From Polaromonas sp. (GTDB lineage: Bacteria > Pseudomonadota > Gammaproteobacteria > Burkholderiales > Burkholderiaceae_C): a stretch of DNA of 64,000 bases. Shown piece after piece: positions 21,149 to 29,949 of the stretch (the first letter of the stretch is position 1; each line of letters begins with the position of its first letter). Below the pieces are notes generated by a model, which was not told the DNA's origin, made no database searches, and worked only from the letters and a program-made list of their open reading frames with translations. Location: NCBI RefSeq assembly GCF_029945685.1, contig NZ_JAQSDA010000003.1, positions 1-64,000 of the forward strand, given 5' to 3'. The position numbers were made by a program, and so were the translations under genes.

Positions 21149-23430
21149 GAAAGTTCGCGGTACATCTGGTCCCGCCCGCTGAGGTAGGGTTTCGGCCAGT
21201 CCACCGCGCGGCTTTGCAGCTTGGCCGCTTCGTGCAGGGTCCAGGCCGAGTCGGCCAGATGCGGTCGCGCAATTGCGCACAGGTCGGCACGCCCGGCGGC
21301 GATGATGCTGTTGACGTGGTCCACCTCGGAAATCGCACCGACCGCAATCGTCTGGATGCCGACCTCGTTGCGGATGCGGTCTGCAAACGGCGTCTGGTAC
21401 ATGCGGCCGTACACCGGCTTGGCCGCGCGGGTGGTCTGGCCCGAGGAAACGTCGATGAAGTCGCAACCTGCCGCCTTGAACAGGCGCGCCATCGCCACCG
21501 CGTCGTCGGCCGTGTTGCCGCCCGGCGCCCAGTCGTGGGCGGAAATGCGCACGCTCATGGGCAGGTGTGCCGGCCAGACGGAGCGCATGGCCGCAAAAAC
21601 TTCCAGCGGATAGCGGCACCGGTTTTCCAGCGAGCCGCCGTACTCGTCGCTGCGCTGGTTGGTCAGCGGGGTGATGAAACTCGACAGCAGGTAGCCATGC
21701 GCGCAATGCAGTTCCAGCCAGTCGAAACCGGCTTGCGCCGCATAACGGGTGGACTGCACAAACTGCGCCTTGATGCGGTCCATGTCGTCCCGCGTCATGG
21801 CCGCCGGCACGGCGTTGGTCGGTCCGTACGGGACGGCGCTGGCGGCCAGCAGCGGCCAGTTGCCCGCGGGCAAGGGCTCGTCGGGCGCCTCCCAACCCAG
21901 CTGGGTCGAGCCTTTGGGGCCGCTGTGGCCCAGCTGCATGCCCATGGCCACGCCTTCGCCCGAGCGGTGCGCGAAATCGACAATGCGTTTCCAGGCCAGC
22001 ATCTGTTGCTCGTTCCACAAGCCCGGGCAGCCCGGCGTGATGCGGCCTTCGGGGCAGGGCGCAGTCATTTCGGCAAACACCATGGCCGCGCCGCCCAGTG
22101 CACGCGCACCCAGGTGCACCAGATGGAAGTCCTGCGGGAGGCCATCGACAGCGCTGTAGGTCGCCATGGGGGATACCACGATGCGGTTTTTCAGGGTGAG
22201 TTCGCGTACCTTGAGCGGCAGCAACATCGGCGGCGGCGCGGGCTGGCCGGCGCTTTTGGCCAGCCACTGCTCGTAGCCCTGCAGCCAGGAGGCGTCGCGC
22301 ACCCGCAGGTTCTCGTGGCTGATGCGCTGCGAACGTGTCAGCAGCGAGTAAAAGAACTGTTCGGCGTCCAGGCCGCTGTAGCGGTCCACGTTTTCAAACC
22401 ACTCGGTCGAGTTGCGCGCCGCGTTCTGGATCTTCAGGACCTCGACCGAGCGAACGGCTTCATAGGCCTGCAGGGCCTGGTCCGCAGCCGGGTGTTGCGC
22501 AAAGCAGCGGCTCAGCTCGATCGCATCTTCCAGCGCCAGCTTGGTGCCGCTACCGATCGAGAAATGCGCCGTGTGCGCGGCGTCGCCCATCAGCACGATG
22601 GGCACGTCCTTGCCGGCAATGGTTTCGTGGTGCACCCAGCGCTCGCAGACCACGCGCGGAAAGCGGATCCAGATCGCCGACCCCCGCACATGGGTGGCGT
22701 TGTTCATCAGGGTGTTGCCGTCCAGGTATTTGGCGAACAGCTTTTCGCAGAAGGCAATGCCTTCTTCCTGACTCATCTGGTCCAGCCCATGGGCTTTCCA
22801 GACCGCCTCGGGCGTCTCGACGATGAACGTTGAGGTGTTGTCATCGAACTTGTAGGCGTGCGCTGCGAACCAGCCGTGGTCGGTCTGCTCGAATGCAAAG
22901 GTGAAGGCGTCGAAGGTCTTGTGGGTGCCCAGCCAGACAAAACGGCAGGCGCGCAGGTCGATGTCGGGCTTGAAGGTGTCGGCGTAGCGGTTGCGGATGC
23001 GGCTGTTCAGGCCGTCGCTGGCGATCACCAGGTCAGCATGGTACTTTTCCGTGATGGCCTGGTCGTCCTGCACATCGGTTTCAAACACCAGATCGACACC
23101 CAGCTCAATGCAACGATCCTGCAGGATATTGAGCAGGCGCTTGCGGCCAATGCCGCAAAAGCCGTGGCCGCCCGAGCGCACCGAGTGGCCCTTGAAAAAA
23201 ACCTCGATGTCATCCCAGTGGTTGAACGCGTCACCAATCAGCTGCGCGCTGACGGGGTCGGCCACCTGCAGGTTGCCCAAGGTCTGGTCCGACAGCACCA
23301 CGCCCCAGCCGAAAGTGTCAAACGGGCGGTTGCGTTCCACCACCGTGATCTGGTTGGCCGGATTCTGCAGCTTCATCAGCACCGCAAAGTACAAACCGGC
23401 GGGTCCGCCGCCCAGGCAGAGAATGCGCAT
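21130..23430 (-). CDS. 2-aminobenzoyl-CoA monooxygenase/reductase-type fused flavoenzyme (or salicylyl-CoA 5-hydroxylase/oxidoreductase)
   Basis: The 766-residue fusion has an N-terminal class A flavin monooxygenase (Rossmann [15 protein letters not shown] motif [20 protein letters not shown] around residue 290). The C-terminal Old Yellow Enzyme domain (from ~395) has [25 protein letters not shown] and the HCAHGYLL...[14 protein letters not shown] signature. This architecture is known for 2-aminobenzoyl-CoA monooxygenase/reductase, which hydroxylates and then reduces the ring of anthraniloyl-CoA; salicylyl-CoA 5-hydroxylases look alike. I chose ATG 23430 (MRILCLGGG); a TTG at 23445 is also in frame. 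It is the first gene of the operon. Its last few codons lie in a dispersed repeat. Confidence 0.86.
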   Translation of the reverse strand: MRILCLGGGPAGLYFAVLMKLQNPANQITVVERNRPFDTFGWGVVLSDQTLGNLQVADPVSAQLIGDAFNHWDDIEVFFKGHSVRSGGHGFCGIGRKRLLNILQDRCIELGVDLVFETDVQDDQAITEKYHADLVIASDGLNSRIRNRYADTFKPDIDLRACRFVWLGTHKTFDAFTFAFEQTDHGWFAAHAYKFDDNTSTFIVETPEAVWKAHGLDQMSQEEGIAFCEKLFAKYLDGNTLMNNATHVRGSAIWIRFPRVVCERWVHHETIAGKDVPIVLMGDAAHTAHFSIGSGTKLALEDAIELSRCFAQHPAADQALQAYEAVRSVEVLKIQNAARNSTEWFENVDRYSGLDAEQFFYSLLTRSQRISHENLRVRDASWLQGYEQWLAKSAGQPAPPPMLLPLKVRELTLKNRIVVSPMATYSAVDGLPQDFHLVHLGARALGGAAMVFAEMTAPCPEGRITPGCPGLWNEQQMLAWKRIVDFAHRSGEGVAMGMQLGHSGPKGSTQLGWEAPDEPLPAGNWPLLAASAVPYGPTNAVPAAMTRDDMDRIKAQFVQSTRYAAQAGFDWLELHCAHGYLLSSFITPLTNQRSDEYGGSLENRCRYPLEVFAAMRSVWPAHLPMSVRISAHDWAPGGNTADDAVAMARLFKAAGCDFIDVSSGQTTRAAKPVYGRMYQTPFADRIRNEVGIQTIAVGAISEVDHVNSIIAAGRADLCAIARPHLADSAWTLHEAAKLQSRAVDWPKPYLSGRDQMYRELSKQKQA

Positions 23431-23463
23431 GGAAAGACCGTTCAAGTTGATTGATCGAGTCTT

Positions 23464-23485
23464 AATTGTTTAGGTTTAAACTATT
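23464..23485. promoter_or_regulatory. Candidate MarR-type operator upstream of the anthranilate operon
   Basis: AATTGTTTAG and TTAAACTATT form a 22-bp inverted repeat matching at 8 of 10 positions per arm. It lies 34-55 nt upstream of the first ATG, in a sharply AT-rich island. Size and position fit a MarR dimer site; binding is not shown. Confidence 0.5.
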
Positions 23486-23575
23486 TTCGTCAAGCGGTTT
23501 TCTATGGGATTGCGTCATGGTTAACGCTGACCCGGCGGAGTCCGAACTGCAATGGCCGAGTTATCTCCTTTCAAG

Positions 23576-23688
23576 CAGGGGCCGCGGGTCCGGCCTTGGC
23601 CTGTCCTGAGTCTGTCGAAGGGCCGGCCCGCAGGCGCAGCGCCCCCTCGGGGGGCAGAGAGCTACGCGCAGCGAGCGAACGTGGGGGC
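23576..23688 (-). repeat. Stop-anchored GC-rich structured repeat, copy 1
   Basis: On the minus strand the element begins directly at the dioxygenase stop codon with GCCCCCACG. It contains the hairpin GCCCCCCGAGGGGGC, CTGCGCCTGCGG and a CCTTCGACAGACTCAGGAC segment. The same element follows four other genes. Confidence 0.8.
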
Positions 23689-24435
23689 TCAAGGTGCTTG
23701 AAAGTCACCCGCCCGGTAGGTCAGCACCAGGGTGTCGCGGTACCCGTCCCGCGCCGCATCATCGAGCGGCAGGATGGGCGTGGTTTCATGGATCACCCGG
23801 GCGTCGTCCAGCAGCAGCGTGGTCAGCGGTTCCTGCATGACAAAACGCAGGCCGTGGGGGCCGTTGGCGTCGAACACCCGCGTCTCGCCGCCCTTGACAC
23901 CACGGCGCGCCACCAGCATCACCACCACGAAGTCCACGCCGTCGCGGTGCGCACCTTCCGGCGTTGGACGGCCCACGCCGCCTGCGGTGTCGATGCGGAA
24001 CTGGTGGGCCTCGATGTACCAGCGCGGCACCGGGCGAACCGCGGCGAACAGCTGGCCGAGGGCGCCCAGCAGGGCCGTCCAGGCCGGCGCGGCGGCGACG
24101 GCCGGCTCGACCGGTTCGAACCAGCGCTCAAAACCGCCATGCAGGGCGTTGTAGTCGATGGGCTGCCAGTGGGCGCGGTGCGGCGTCTGCTGCAACTGCC
24201 CACCGGGCAGCTCCTGCACAAAGCAGCTGTGCCGGCGCCGGCGATAGTGGCCGCCATCCTTGAGATGGGCATCGGGCGGCAGCTTGTCCCAGGAGGCGGC
24301 CAGACCAGACCATTGACCGGCCCAGTCAGGCGGAAGGGACAGTGTGCGCGGCAGGTCGGCGGCAGACAGCAAACTCAGGCCGTCCTGGCTCAGTCCCTGG
24401 GCGGCGGGCTTTTGAACGGTGGGGATATTGAACAT
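23689..24435 (-). CDS. 2OG-Fe(II) dioxygenase family protein
   Basis: The 248-residue protein resembles the 2OG-Fe dioxygenase family that includes amino-acid hydroxylases. Likely iron ligands are H and D in GAHRDGVDFV and a distal His in DDARVIHETTPI; YRDTLVLTYR near the end is typical. Substrate unknown; a free amino acid is possible by family analogy. It is a single gene followed by a stop-anchored repeat and divergent from the DUF1840 gene. Confidence 0.78.
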   Translation of the reverse strand: MFNIPTVQKPAAQGLSQDGLSLLSAADLPRTLSLPPDWAGQWSGLAASWDKLPPDAHLKDGGHYRRRRHSCFVQELPGGQLQQTPHRAHWQPIDYNALHGGFERWFEPVEPAVAAAPAWTALLGALGQLFAAVRPVPRWYIEAHQFRIDTAGGVGRPTPEGAHRDGVDFVVVMLVARRGVKGGETRVFDANGPHGLRFVMQEPLTTLLLDDARVIHETTPILPLDDAARDGYRDTLVLTYRAGDFQAP

Positions 24436-24547
24436 AGACGCCTATTTTGCTTCACGGGGCCGGCGCATGAACGGGCTAGCTGCCTACAGGCGCGTCCCGC
24501 AGACGCGCTCATAATCATTCCTGTTCATGCAAGAAAAAGGAGCTGCC

Positions 24548-24847
24548 ATGTTGTACAAATTCAAATCCAAAGCTTCCGGTGACCTGATCATGCTGGAGGC
24601 CAATGGCCGGCGGGTGCTGGAAATCATCGGTAAGGAAGCGGGTCCCAAGGGCATCATCCTGCCCGAGCAGATGCCGGCAGCCATCGCGGCCTTGCACGCC
24701 GCCGTCGCGCTCGAGGAATCGCACGACCAGCAGGCCGAAGCCCCGGTTCCCGGAGAGGGGCTGGGCCTGCGCCAGCGCGTCGTGCCCTTCATCGACATGC
24801 TGGAGCGCAACCACAAGGCGGGTCACGAAGTGGTCTGGGGCGTCTAG
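24548..24847 (+). CDS. DUF1840 domain-containing protein
   Basis: The 99-residue protein matches DUF1840 (MLYKFKSKASGDLIML start; RVVPFIDMLERNHKAGHEVVWGV end). Function is unknown; it is common in Betaproteobacteria. I chose ATG 24548 because AAGGAG lies 8-13 nt upstream; an earlier ATG at 24527 would place the ribosome-binding site inside the gene. It is followed by a stop-anchored repeat on the plus strand. Confidence 0.85.
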   Translation: MLYKFKSKASGDLIMLEANGRRVLEIIGKEAGPKGIILPEQMPAAIAALHAAVALEESHDQQAEAPVPGEGLGLRQRVVPFIDMLERNHKAGHEVVWGV

Positions 24848-25078
24848 AAATAGAGCCCCCACGGTCGCTCACTGCGTGTAGCTTCCTGCACCTTGCAGGC
24901 CGCCGCTCGCCAGAGGCTTTGCTTCTGTCGCCTGTCCAAAGCTGCGCAGGCAGCTTTGGAGACGCAGGCTCCAGCCCCGAGGGGGCCGCTGCGCCTGCGG
25001 CCCGGCCCTTCGACAGACTCAGGACAGGACAGGCGAAGGCCGGTTCCGCGGCCCCGGCTTGAAAAGACGCCCCGGGCC
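24848..25078 (+). repeat. Stop-anchored structured repeat, long copy 2 (plus orientation)
   Basis: This starts 6 nt after the DUF1840 stop with AGCCCCCACGGTCGCTCACTG. It continues through GTCGCCTGTCCAAAGCTG, CAGGCTCCAGCCCCGAGGGG and GGTTCCGCGGCCCC. It is the reverse complement of most of 28800-29001, with a CCCTTCGACAGACTCAGGAC module at about 25012-25045 absent from that copy. Confidence 0.85.
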
Positions 25079-25121
25079 TCACGCACGTTGACCTTTCGCG
25101 CCCGAGGTGGCCTGGCGCTCG

Positions 25122-26129
25122 TCAGTCGACCTTCGCGCCGGACGCTTTCACCACCAGGGCCCACTTGGTGATTTCGGCCTCGATCAGTTTGGCGAATTCC
25201 TGCGGGGTGTTGCCGCTGGGGATGGCCCCCTGGGCCAGCATTTTTTCCTTGATGGCCGGTGTTGCCAGGGCCTTGGCCACTTCCTGCTGGATGCGGCTGA
25301 CCACGTCGGGCGGCGTGCCGGCCGGCGCCAGCAGGCCAAACCAGCTGCTGGCCTCAAAACCCTTGAGCTTGCCGGCTTCTTCCACCGTGGGCAACTCGGG
25401 CATGGCCGTCGAGCGCTGGGCGCTGGTCACGGCAAAGGCCTTGAGCTTGCCGCCCTTGATTTGTGGCATGGCCGACGGCAGGTTGTCGAACATCACGTCC
25501 ACGTTGCCGCCTATCAGGTCCAGCAGGGCCGGGCCGGACCCGCGGTAGGGAATGTGCGTCATGAAGATTCCGGTCTGCGACTTGAACAGCTCGCCGGCCA
25601 GGTGAATCGAGGTGCCGTTGCCGCTGGACGCCATGCTGAACTGGCCGGGATGGGCCTTGGCGTATTTGACAAAATCAGCCACGCTGTTGATGCCCAGTTT
25701 GGCGGCTTTTTCGGCGTTCATGACCATCACGTTGGGCACCCCGGCCACCAGCGTGATCGGGGCAAAGTCCTTTTGCGGGTCAAAAGGCATCTTGCTGTAG
25801 AGCGATTTGTTGATGCCGTGGGTGCCCACCGTGCCCATCAGCAGGGTGTAGCCGTCGCCAGGTGACTTGGCCACGAGGTCGGCGCCGACATTGCCGCCGG
25901 CACCGGCCCGGTTGTCCACGATGAAGGGCTGACCGAAAGCTTTTGTCAACTCGGGCGCCACGGCGCGGGCCAGGATGTCGGTGGTGCCACCGGGCGCAAA
26001 CGGCACGACAATGCGCACCGGCTTGGTTGGCCAGGCGGTTTGTGCTTCCACCGGAAGTGCTATAAAAATAGTAGCTGCCAGAGCAATGCTGGAAAGTGCC
26101 AGGCGGCGATTTTTCTTGAAGATGGGCAT
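25122..26129 (-). CDS. Bug/TctC-family periplasmic binding protein
   Basis: The 335-residue protein has a signal peptide (to about ALPVEAQ) and the Bug/TctC features [41 protein letters not shown] and [18 protein letters not shown]. These proteins bind carboxylates in the periplasm, usually without a dedicated permease next door, as here. Ligand unknown. Part of the signal-peptide coding sequence matches a dispersed repeat (26060-26120). Confidence 0.9.
   Translation of the reverse strand: MPIFKKNRRLALSSIALAATIFIALPVEAQTAWPTKPVRIVVPFAPGGTTDILARAVAPELTKAFGQPFIVDNRAGAGGNVGADLVAKSPGDGYTLLMGTVGTHGINKSLYSKMPFDPQKDFAPITLVAGVPNVMVMNAEKAAKLGINSVADFVKYAKAHPGQFSMASSGNGTSIHLAGELFKSQTGIFMTHIPYRGSGPALLDLIGGNVDVMFDNLPSAMPQIKGGKLKAFAVTSAQRSTAMPELPTVEEAGKLKGFEASSWFGLLAPAGTPPDVVSRIQQEVAKALATPAIKEKMLAQGAIPSGNTPQEFAKLIEAEITKWALVVKASGAKVD
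26060..26120. repeat. Comamonadaceae-type intergenic repeat, copy B, inside a signal-peptide coding region
   Basis: ATAGTAGCTGCCAGAGC...GGAAAGTGCCAGGC...TTTTTCTTGAA aligns with the repeat at 21093-21148 over about 50 bases with scattered mismatches. It encodes part of the Bug protein's signal peptide. Confidence 0.5.
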
Positions 26130-26224
26130 GATGTGGGGTTCCTGTTGCAGTAGGTCAAAGGGATGGGTTTACCTTAGCGCGACAACCCGGGCGCTTCAAT
26201 CGGTGCAATCCCGGCCCGCAACAA

Positions 26225-26258
26225 AAAAGGCCGCCTGGCTTTCGCCCGGCGGCCTTTT
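26225..26258. terminator. Intrinsic terminator downstream of the second Bug gene
   Basis: A perfect 11-bp stem, AAAAGGCCGCC (26225-26235) with GGCGGCCTTTT (26248-26258). On the minus strand the stem ends in a run of T. It lies 23 nt past the stop of the gene at 26281. Confidence 0.9.
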
Positions 26259-26280
26259 GTTTCAGGCGGTTGTGCCGAAA

Positions 26281-27264
26281 TCAGTCGGCAAACTTGCCGG
26301 CGGCTTCGATCACTGGCTTGAGCTTGGCGATTTCCGAGGCCACAAAGGCCTTGTGTGCGGCGGGTTCCACGCGATTGTCAGTGATAACGATTGCGCCCAG
26401 GCCTTCCTGCTTCTTGATGAAGTCGGGGTCTTTCAGTGCGAGTTTGAGCGCCGTGTTCAGCTGGGCCTGAATGGCCGGCGGCGTGCCTTTGGGTGCGTAC
26501 AAGCCATGCCAGATGGTCAGGTTGAAACCCTTCAGGCCCATGTCCTGCAGGGACGGGTAGTCCTTGAGCAGCTTGTGGTTGCTCAATGGCTTGGCGGTGG
26601 TGACCGCAAAGGCCTTGACGCGGCCGGCCTCGATCTGGCCGGTGGTGTTGGTGGTCTGGTCACACATCAGGTCGACCTGGCCGCCGACCAGCGCATTCAT
26701 GGCCGGGCCGGTGCCGCCGAAGGGAATGGTGGTCATGGCTTCCTTGGCGTTGATCGCCGCTTGCCACATCAGGCCGCACAGGTGCGAGGCTGAACCCAGC
26801 CCGGCATGGGCTATGTTGAGCTTGCCGGCGTTGGCCTTGATGTAGTTCTCGAAGTCGCGGTAGGTGTTGGCCGGCAACTGGGGCTTGCCAATCAGCGTCA
26901 TCGGCACTTCATTGATCATGCCCAGGTACTCGAAGTCCTCCAGCGGCTTGTATTGCAGCTTGCGGTACAGGGCGGGGGCCGAAGCCATGCCGATATGGTG
27001 CAGCAGCAGGGTGTGGCCGTCCGGGGTGGCTTTGGCGACCTTGGTGGCGGCAATCGTGCCGCCAGCGCCGTTGACGTTCTCGACGACGAAATTGGAGCCG
27101 GGCATGTTCTTGCGCATGGCTTCGGCCAGGTCGCGTGCCACCCGGTCGGTCGGACCGCCGGCTGCAAAAGGAACCACAATGGACACCGGTTTAGAGCCGG
27201 GATAGGTCTGGGCGTTGGCGAACAGCGCCGTTGCGGCAGCGGCGAGGACTAACAGGCGTTTCAT
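26281..27264 (-). CDS. Bug/TctC-family periplasmic binding protein
   Basis: The 327-residue protein has a short signal peptide (to about LFANAQ), YPGSKPVSIVVPFAAGGPTDRVA and IPFGGTGPAMNALVGGQVDLM, all typical of Bug proteins. ATG 27264 is preceded by AAAGGAG. It is separated from the neighbouring Bug gene by a terminator, so the two are separate transcription units. Ligand unknown. Confidence 0.9.
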   Translation of the reverse strand: MKRLLVLAAAATALFANAQTYPGSKPVSIVVPFAAGGPTDRVARDLAEAMRKNMPGSNFVVENVNGAGGTIAATKVAKATPDGHTLLLHHIGMASAPALYRKLQYKPLEDFEYLGMINEVPMTLIGKPQLPANTYRDFENYIKANAGKLNIAHAGLGSASHLCGLMWQAAINAKEAMTTIPFGGTGPAMNALVGGQVDLMCDQTTNTTGQIEAGRVKAFAVTTAKPLSNHKLLKDYPSLQDMGLKGFNLTIWHGLYAPKGTPPAIQAQLNTALKLALKDPDFIKKQEGLGAIVITDNRVEPAAHKAFVASEIAKLKPVIEAAGKFAD

Positions 27265-27339
27265 GAAAATCTCCTTTGAAATGTACCTCGCCAGTGTAGA
27301 GCCCGACGGGGTCGCATTCATCGCGGGAACTACGTAAGG

Positions 27340-27434
27340 GCAAGTCCCCGGGCCCCCTCGGGTACGGCTCTGCCGGCCCGCAGGCGCAGCGCCCCCTCGG
27401 GGGGCAGCGCAATACGCGAAGCGACAAGCGTGGG
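27340..27434 (-). repeat. Stop-anchored-type repeat, copy 3 (not at a stop codon)
   Basis: This carries the same core as 27436-27540 (GCAGGCGCAGCGCCCCCTCG... GCGAAGCGACAAGCGTGGG), offset by 102 bp. It is a tandem partner of the next copy and the only one not adjoining a gene end. Confidence 0.75.
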
Positions 27435-27435
27435 T

Positions 27436-27540
27436 GTATTTTCTTGAGCAGCCAGGGCCGCGGAACCGGCTTTGCCGGGCCGCAGGCGCAGCGCCCCCTC
27501 GGGGGGCAGCGCAGCACGCGAAGCGACAAGCGTGGGGGCC
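27436..27540 (-). repeat. Stop-anchored structured repeat, copy 4
   Basis: On the minus strand it begins right at the ligase stop with GGCCCCCACGCTTGTCGC and includes the GCCCCCCGAGGGGGC hairpin and CCGGCAAAGCCGG hairpin. Confidence 0.85.
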
Positions 27541-28788
27541 CTACTTGTAACTCCGGGCGTCCTCAATGACCTTGCCGTCGTTGGGCAGACTGCCCGGCGC
27601 CATCAGCTCCACGTCGCCGCGCAACTTGGTCACATCGCGGATCGCCTCGCTGATCCGGCTTTCCAGCCCTTGAGACATCGCGGCCGCCTCGACCTTGAGC
27701 GTCATGCTGTCGCTGGCCATCTCACCGGTGACCACCAGGCGGGCCTTGAGCACCTCGGGAAAACGCCGGGTGATGTCGGCCACCTGTCCCGGATGCACAA
27801 ACATGCCCCGGATTTTCGTGGTCTGGTCGGCCCGGCCCATCCAGCCCTTGATTCTCGTGTTGGTCCGGCCGGTGGGACAGGCACCCGGCAGGATTGCCGA
27901 CAGGTCGCCCGTGCCAAAGCGGATCAGCGGGTAGTCGGGGTTCAGGGTGGTGACCACCAGTTCGCCGACCTCACCCTCGGGAACCGCGTCGCCGGTGCCG
28001 GGACGGACAATTTCCACAATCACGCCTTCGTCGAGCACCAGGCCTTCGCGAGCGGGGGTTTCGTAGGCGATCAGCCCCAGATCCGCAGTGGCGTAACTCT
28101 GGTAAACAGCCAGGCCGTGCCCGGCAAACCAGTCGCGCAGGCTGGGTGGAAGCGCCTCACCACCCGTCAGGCCCTTGCGGAGGCTGGAAATGTCGCTGCC
28201 GGTCTCAATCGCCTTCTCGACCAGGATGCGCAGGAAACTGGGCGTTCCCATGTAGGCATCGGGCCTGAGTTCGGCGATCGCCTGGAGCTGCTGCTCGGTC
28301 TGCCCCACACCGGCCGGAAAAACGCTGCAGCCAATCGCATGCGCACCGGATTCCATGATGAAGGCACCCGGGGTCATGTGGTAACTGAACGCGTTGTGGG
28401 CCAGCTCGCCGGCGCGAAAACCTGCGGCGAACAAGGCGCGGGCTGCGCGCCAGTAGTCGCGGGCGGTGCCCTCGGGCTCATAGATCGGGCCGGGGGAGGA
28501 GAAAATGCGCGGCATCTTCGGGCCGCGCAGCAGCGTGGAAAAACCGCCAAATGTGTCGGTGCCGCGGGCCGCCTGCTGCCGCGCCAGAAGCTCATGCTTG
28601 CGCGTGACGGGCAGCCGTGCCAGCGCCTGGCGCGAAGTGACGGCTGCGGCGTCCAGACCCGCCAGAATGGATCCAAAGGCCGGTGCCGCTTTTTGCGCAT
28701 GTGCCACCTGCGCCGGCAGCGACGCCATCAGCTGGGTCTCGCGCACGGCCGGTTCCCGCGTCTCCAGGACGTCGTAATACTCAGTCAT
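27541..28788 (-). CDS. Phenylacetate-CoA ligase-family enzyme (PaaK-like)
   Basis: The 415-residue protein resembles the phenylacetate-CoA ligase/CapK branch of adenylating enzymes: MTEYYDVLETREP start, GTPSFLRILVEKAIE, GEALPPSLR, YATADLGLIAYE and GRADQTTKIRGMFVHP. It probably activates an aromatic or short carboxylic acid. It is the last gene of the transporter cluster. ATG 28788 has GGAG just upstream; a longer frame would be translated from a dispersed repeat. Substrate is not determined. Confidence 0.82.
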   Translation of the reverse strand: MTEYYDVLETREPAVRETQLMASLPAQVAHAQKAAPAFGSILAGLDAAAVTSRQALARLPVTRKHELLARQQAARGTDTFGGFSTLLRGPKMPRIFSSPGPIYEPEGTARDYWRAARALFAAGFRAGELAHNAFSYHMTPGAFIMESGAHAIGCSVFPAGVGQTEQQLQAIAELRPDAYMGTPSFLRILVEKAIETGSDISSLRKGLTGGEALPPSLRDWFAGHGLAVYQSYATADLGLIAYETPAREGLVLDEGVIVEIVRPGTGDAVPEGEVGELVVTTLNPDYPLIRFGTGDLSAILPGACPTGRTNTRIKGWMGRADQTTKIRGMFVHPGQVADITRRFPEVLKARLVVTGEMASDSMTLKVEAAAMSQGLESRISEAIRDVTKLRGDVELMAPGSLPNDGKVIEDARSYK

Positions 28789-28799
28789 AAGATCTCCGA

Positions 28800-29001
28800 G
28801 GGAGCGTTGGGCTCCCCTCTTCACCAGCAGGGGCCGCGGAACCGGCTTTGCCGGACCGCAGGCGCAGCGCCCCCTCGGGGCTGGAGCCTGCGGCTCCAAA
28901 GCTGCTTGCGCAGCTTTGGACAGGCGACGGAGGCGAAGCGTCTCGCAAGCCGCGGCCTGCAAGGCCTCGGGCGCTACACGCAGTGAGCAACCGTGGGGGC
29001 T
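28800..29001 (-). repeat. Stop-anchored structured repeat, long copy 5
   Basis: It begins at the livF stop with AGCCCCCACGGTTGCTCACTG, ~200 nt long on the minus strand, ending GCGGCCCCTGCTGG. It is an inverted long-range copy of 24848-25078. Confidence 0.88.
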
Positions 29002-29823
29002 TCATGCCAGCCAGCGCTTGCGGCGCTTGTAGCTCTTGACGTCCTTGAAGCTCTTGCGTTCGCCGCCGCCAACGCCCAGGTAAAACTCCTTGACGTCTTC
29101 GTTGTTCGCCAGATCGCTGGCCTGGCCGTCCATCACGATACGGCCGCTTTCCATGATGTAGCCGTAGTCAGCGTATTTCAGGGCCATGTTGGTGTTTTGC
29201 TCGGCCAGCAGAAAGGTCACCTTTTCCTTCTGGTTGAGGTCTTTCACGATATTGAAGACCTCCTCGACGATCTGCGGCGCCAAGCCCATCGAGGGCTCGT
29301 CGAGCAGCACCATGGTGGGGCTGGCCATCAGCGCGCGGCCGATGGCGCACATCTGCTGCTCGCCGCCCGAGGTGTAAGCCGCCTGCGAGGTGCGCCTGGT
29401 TTTCAGGCGCGGGAAATAGTTGTAGACCTTCTCGAGGTTGGCCGCCACTTCGGCCTTGCTTTTGAGCGTGTAGGCGCCGGTCAGCAGGTTTTCCTCAATC
29501 GTCAGGTGGGCAAAGCAGTGCCGCCCTTCCATGACCTGCACCACACCGCGTTGCACCAGGTCGGCCGGCGACAGGTTTTCGATGCGTTCGCCGCGCAGCT
29601 CTATCGAGCCCTTGGTGACCGCGCCGCGTTCGCCTTGCAGCAGGTTGGAGATGGCCCGCAGGGTCGTGGTCTTGCCGGCGCCATTGCCGCCCAGAATGGC
29701 CACGATGCGTCCTTCGGGTACCTGCAGGGACACCCCCTTGAGCACCAGGATCACGTGGTTGTAAATGACCTCGATGCCGTTGACGTTCAGGACGATGTCG
29801 CTGGCGATGTCAGGTTTTTCCAT
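29002..29823 (-). CDS. Branched-chain amino acid-type ABC transporter ATP-binding protein (LivF)
   Basis: The 273-residue ATPase has Walker A GGNGAGKTTT, ABC signature TSGGEQQM, Walker B MVLLDEPSMG and the LAEQNTNMAL segment of LivF proteins. With LivG, LivH, LivM and the binding protein it forms a complete HAAT-type importer. The C-terminal basic tail (KSYKRRKRWLA) is longer than in E. coli LivF. Confidence 0.9.
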   Translation of the reverse strand: MEKPDIASDIVLNVNGIEVIYNHVILVLKGVSLQVPEGRIVAILGGNGAGKTTTLRAISNLLQGERGAVTKGSIELRGERIENLSPADLVQRGVVQVMEGRHCFAHLTIEENLLTGAYTLKSKAEVAANLEKVYNYFPRLKTRRTSQAAYTSGGEQQMCAIGRALMASPTMVLLDEPSMGLAPQIVEEVFNIVKDLNQKEKVTFLLAEQNTNMALKYADYGYIMESGRIVMDGQASDLANNEDVKEFYLGVGGGERKSFKDVKSYKRRKRWLA

Positions 29824-29891
29824 AAGAATGTTTCTGCTTGTTGCTGTCCAAACGGCAGCGCTGCAACGGGGGCTTGAAGCGCTGGCGTTTG

Positions 29892-29934
29892 GCGGCTCGC
29901 TGGAGCCGCGCCCCCTCCCGACGGGCGGGAGGGG
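29892..29934 (-). promoter_or_regulatory. Two tandem intercistronic hairpins between binding-protein gene and livF
   Basis: GCGGCTC/GAGCCGC (29892-29898, 29903-29909) and CCCCTCCC/GGGAGGGG (29912-29919, 29927-29934). No T-run follows, so mRNA stabilisation or partial attenuation is more likely than full termination. Confidence 0.55.
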
Positions 29935-29949
29935 TGTTCAGCTGAAAGA

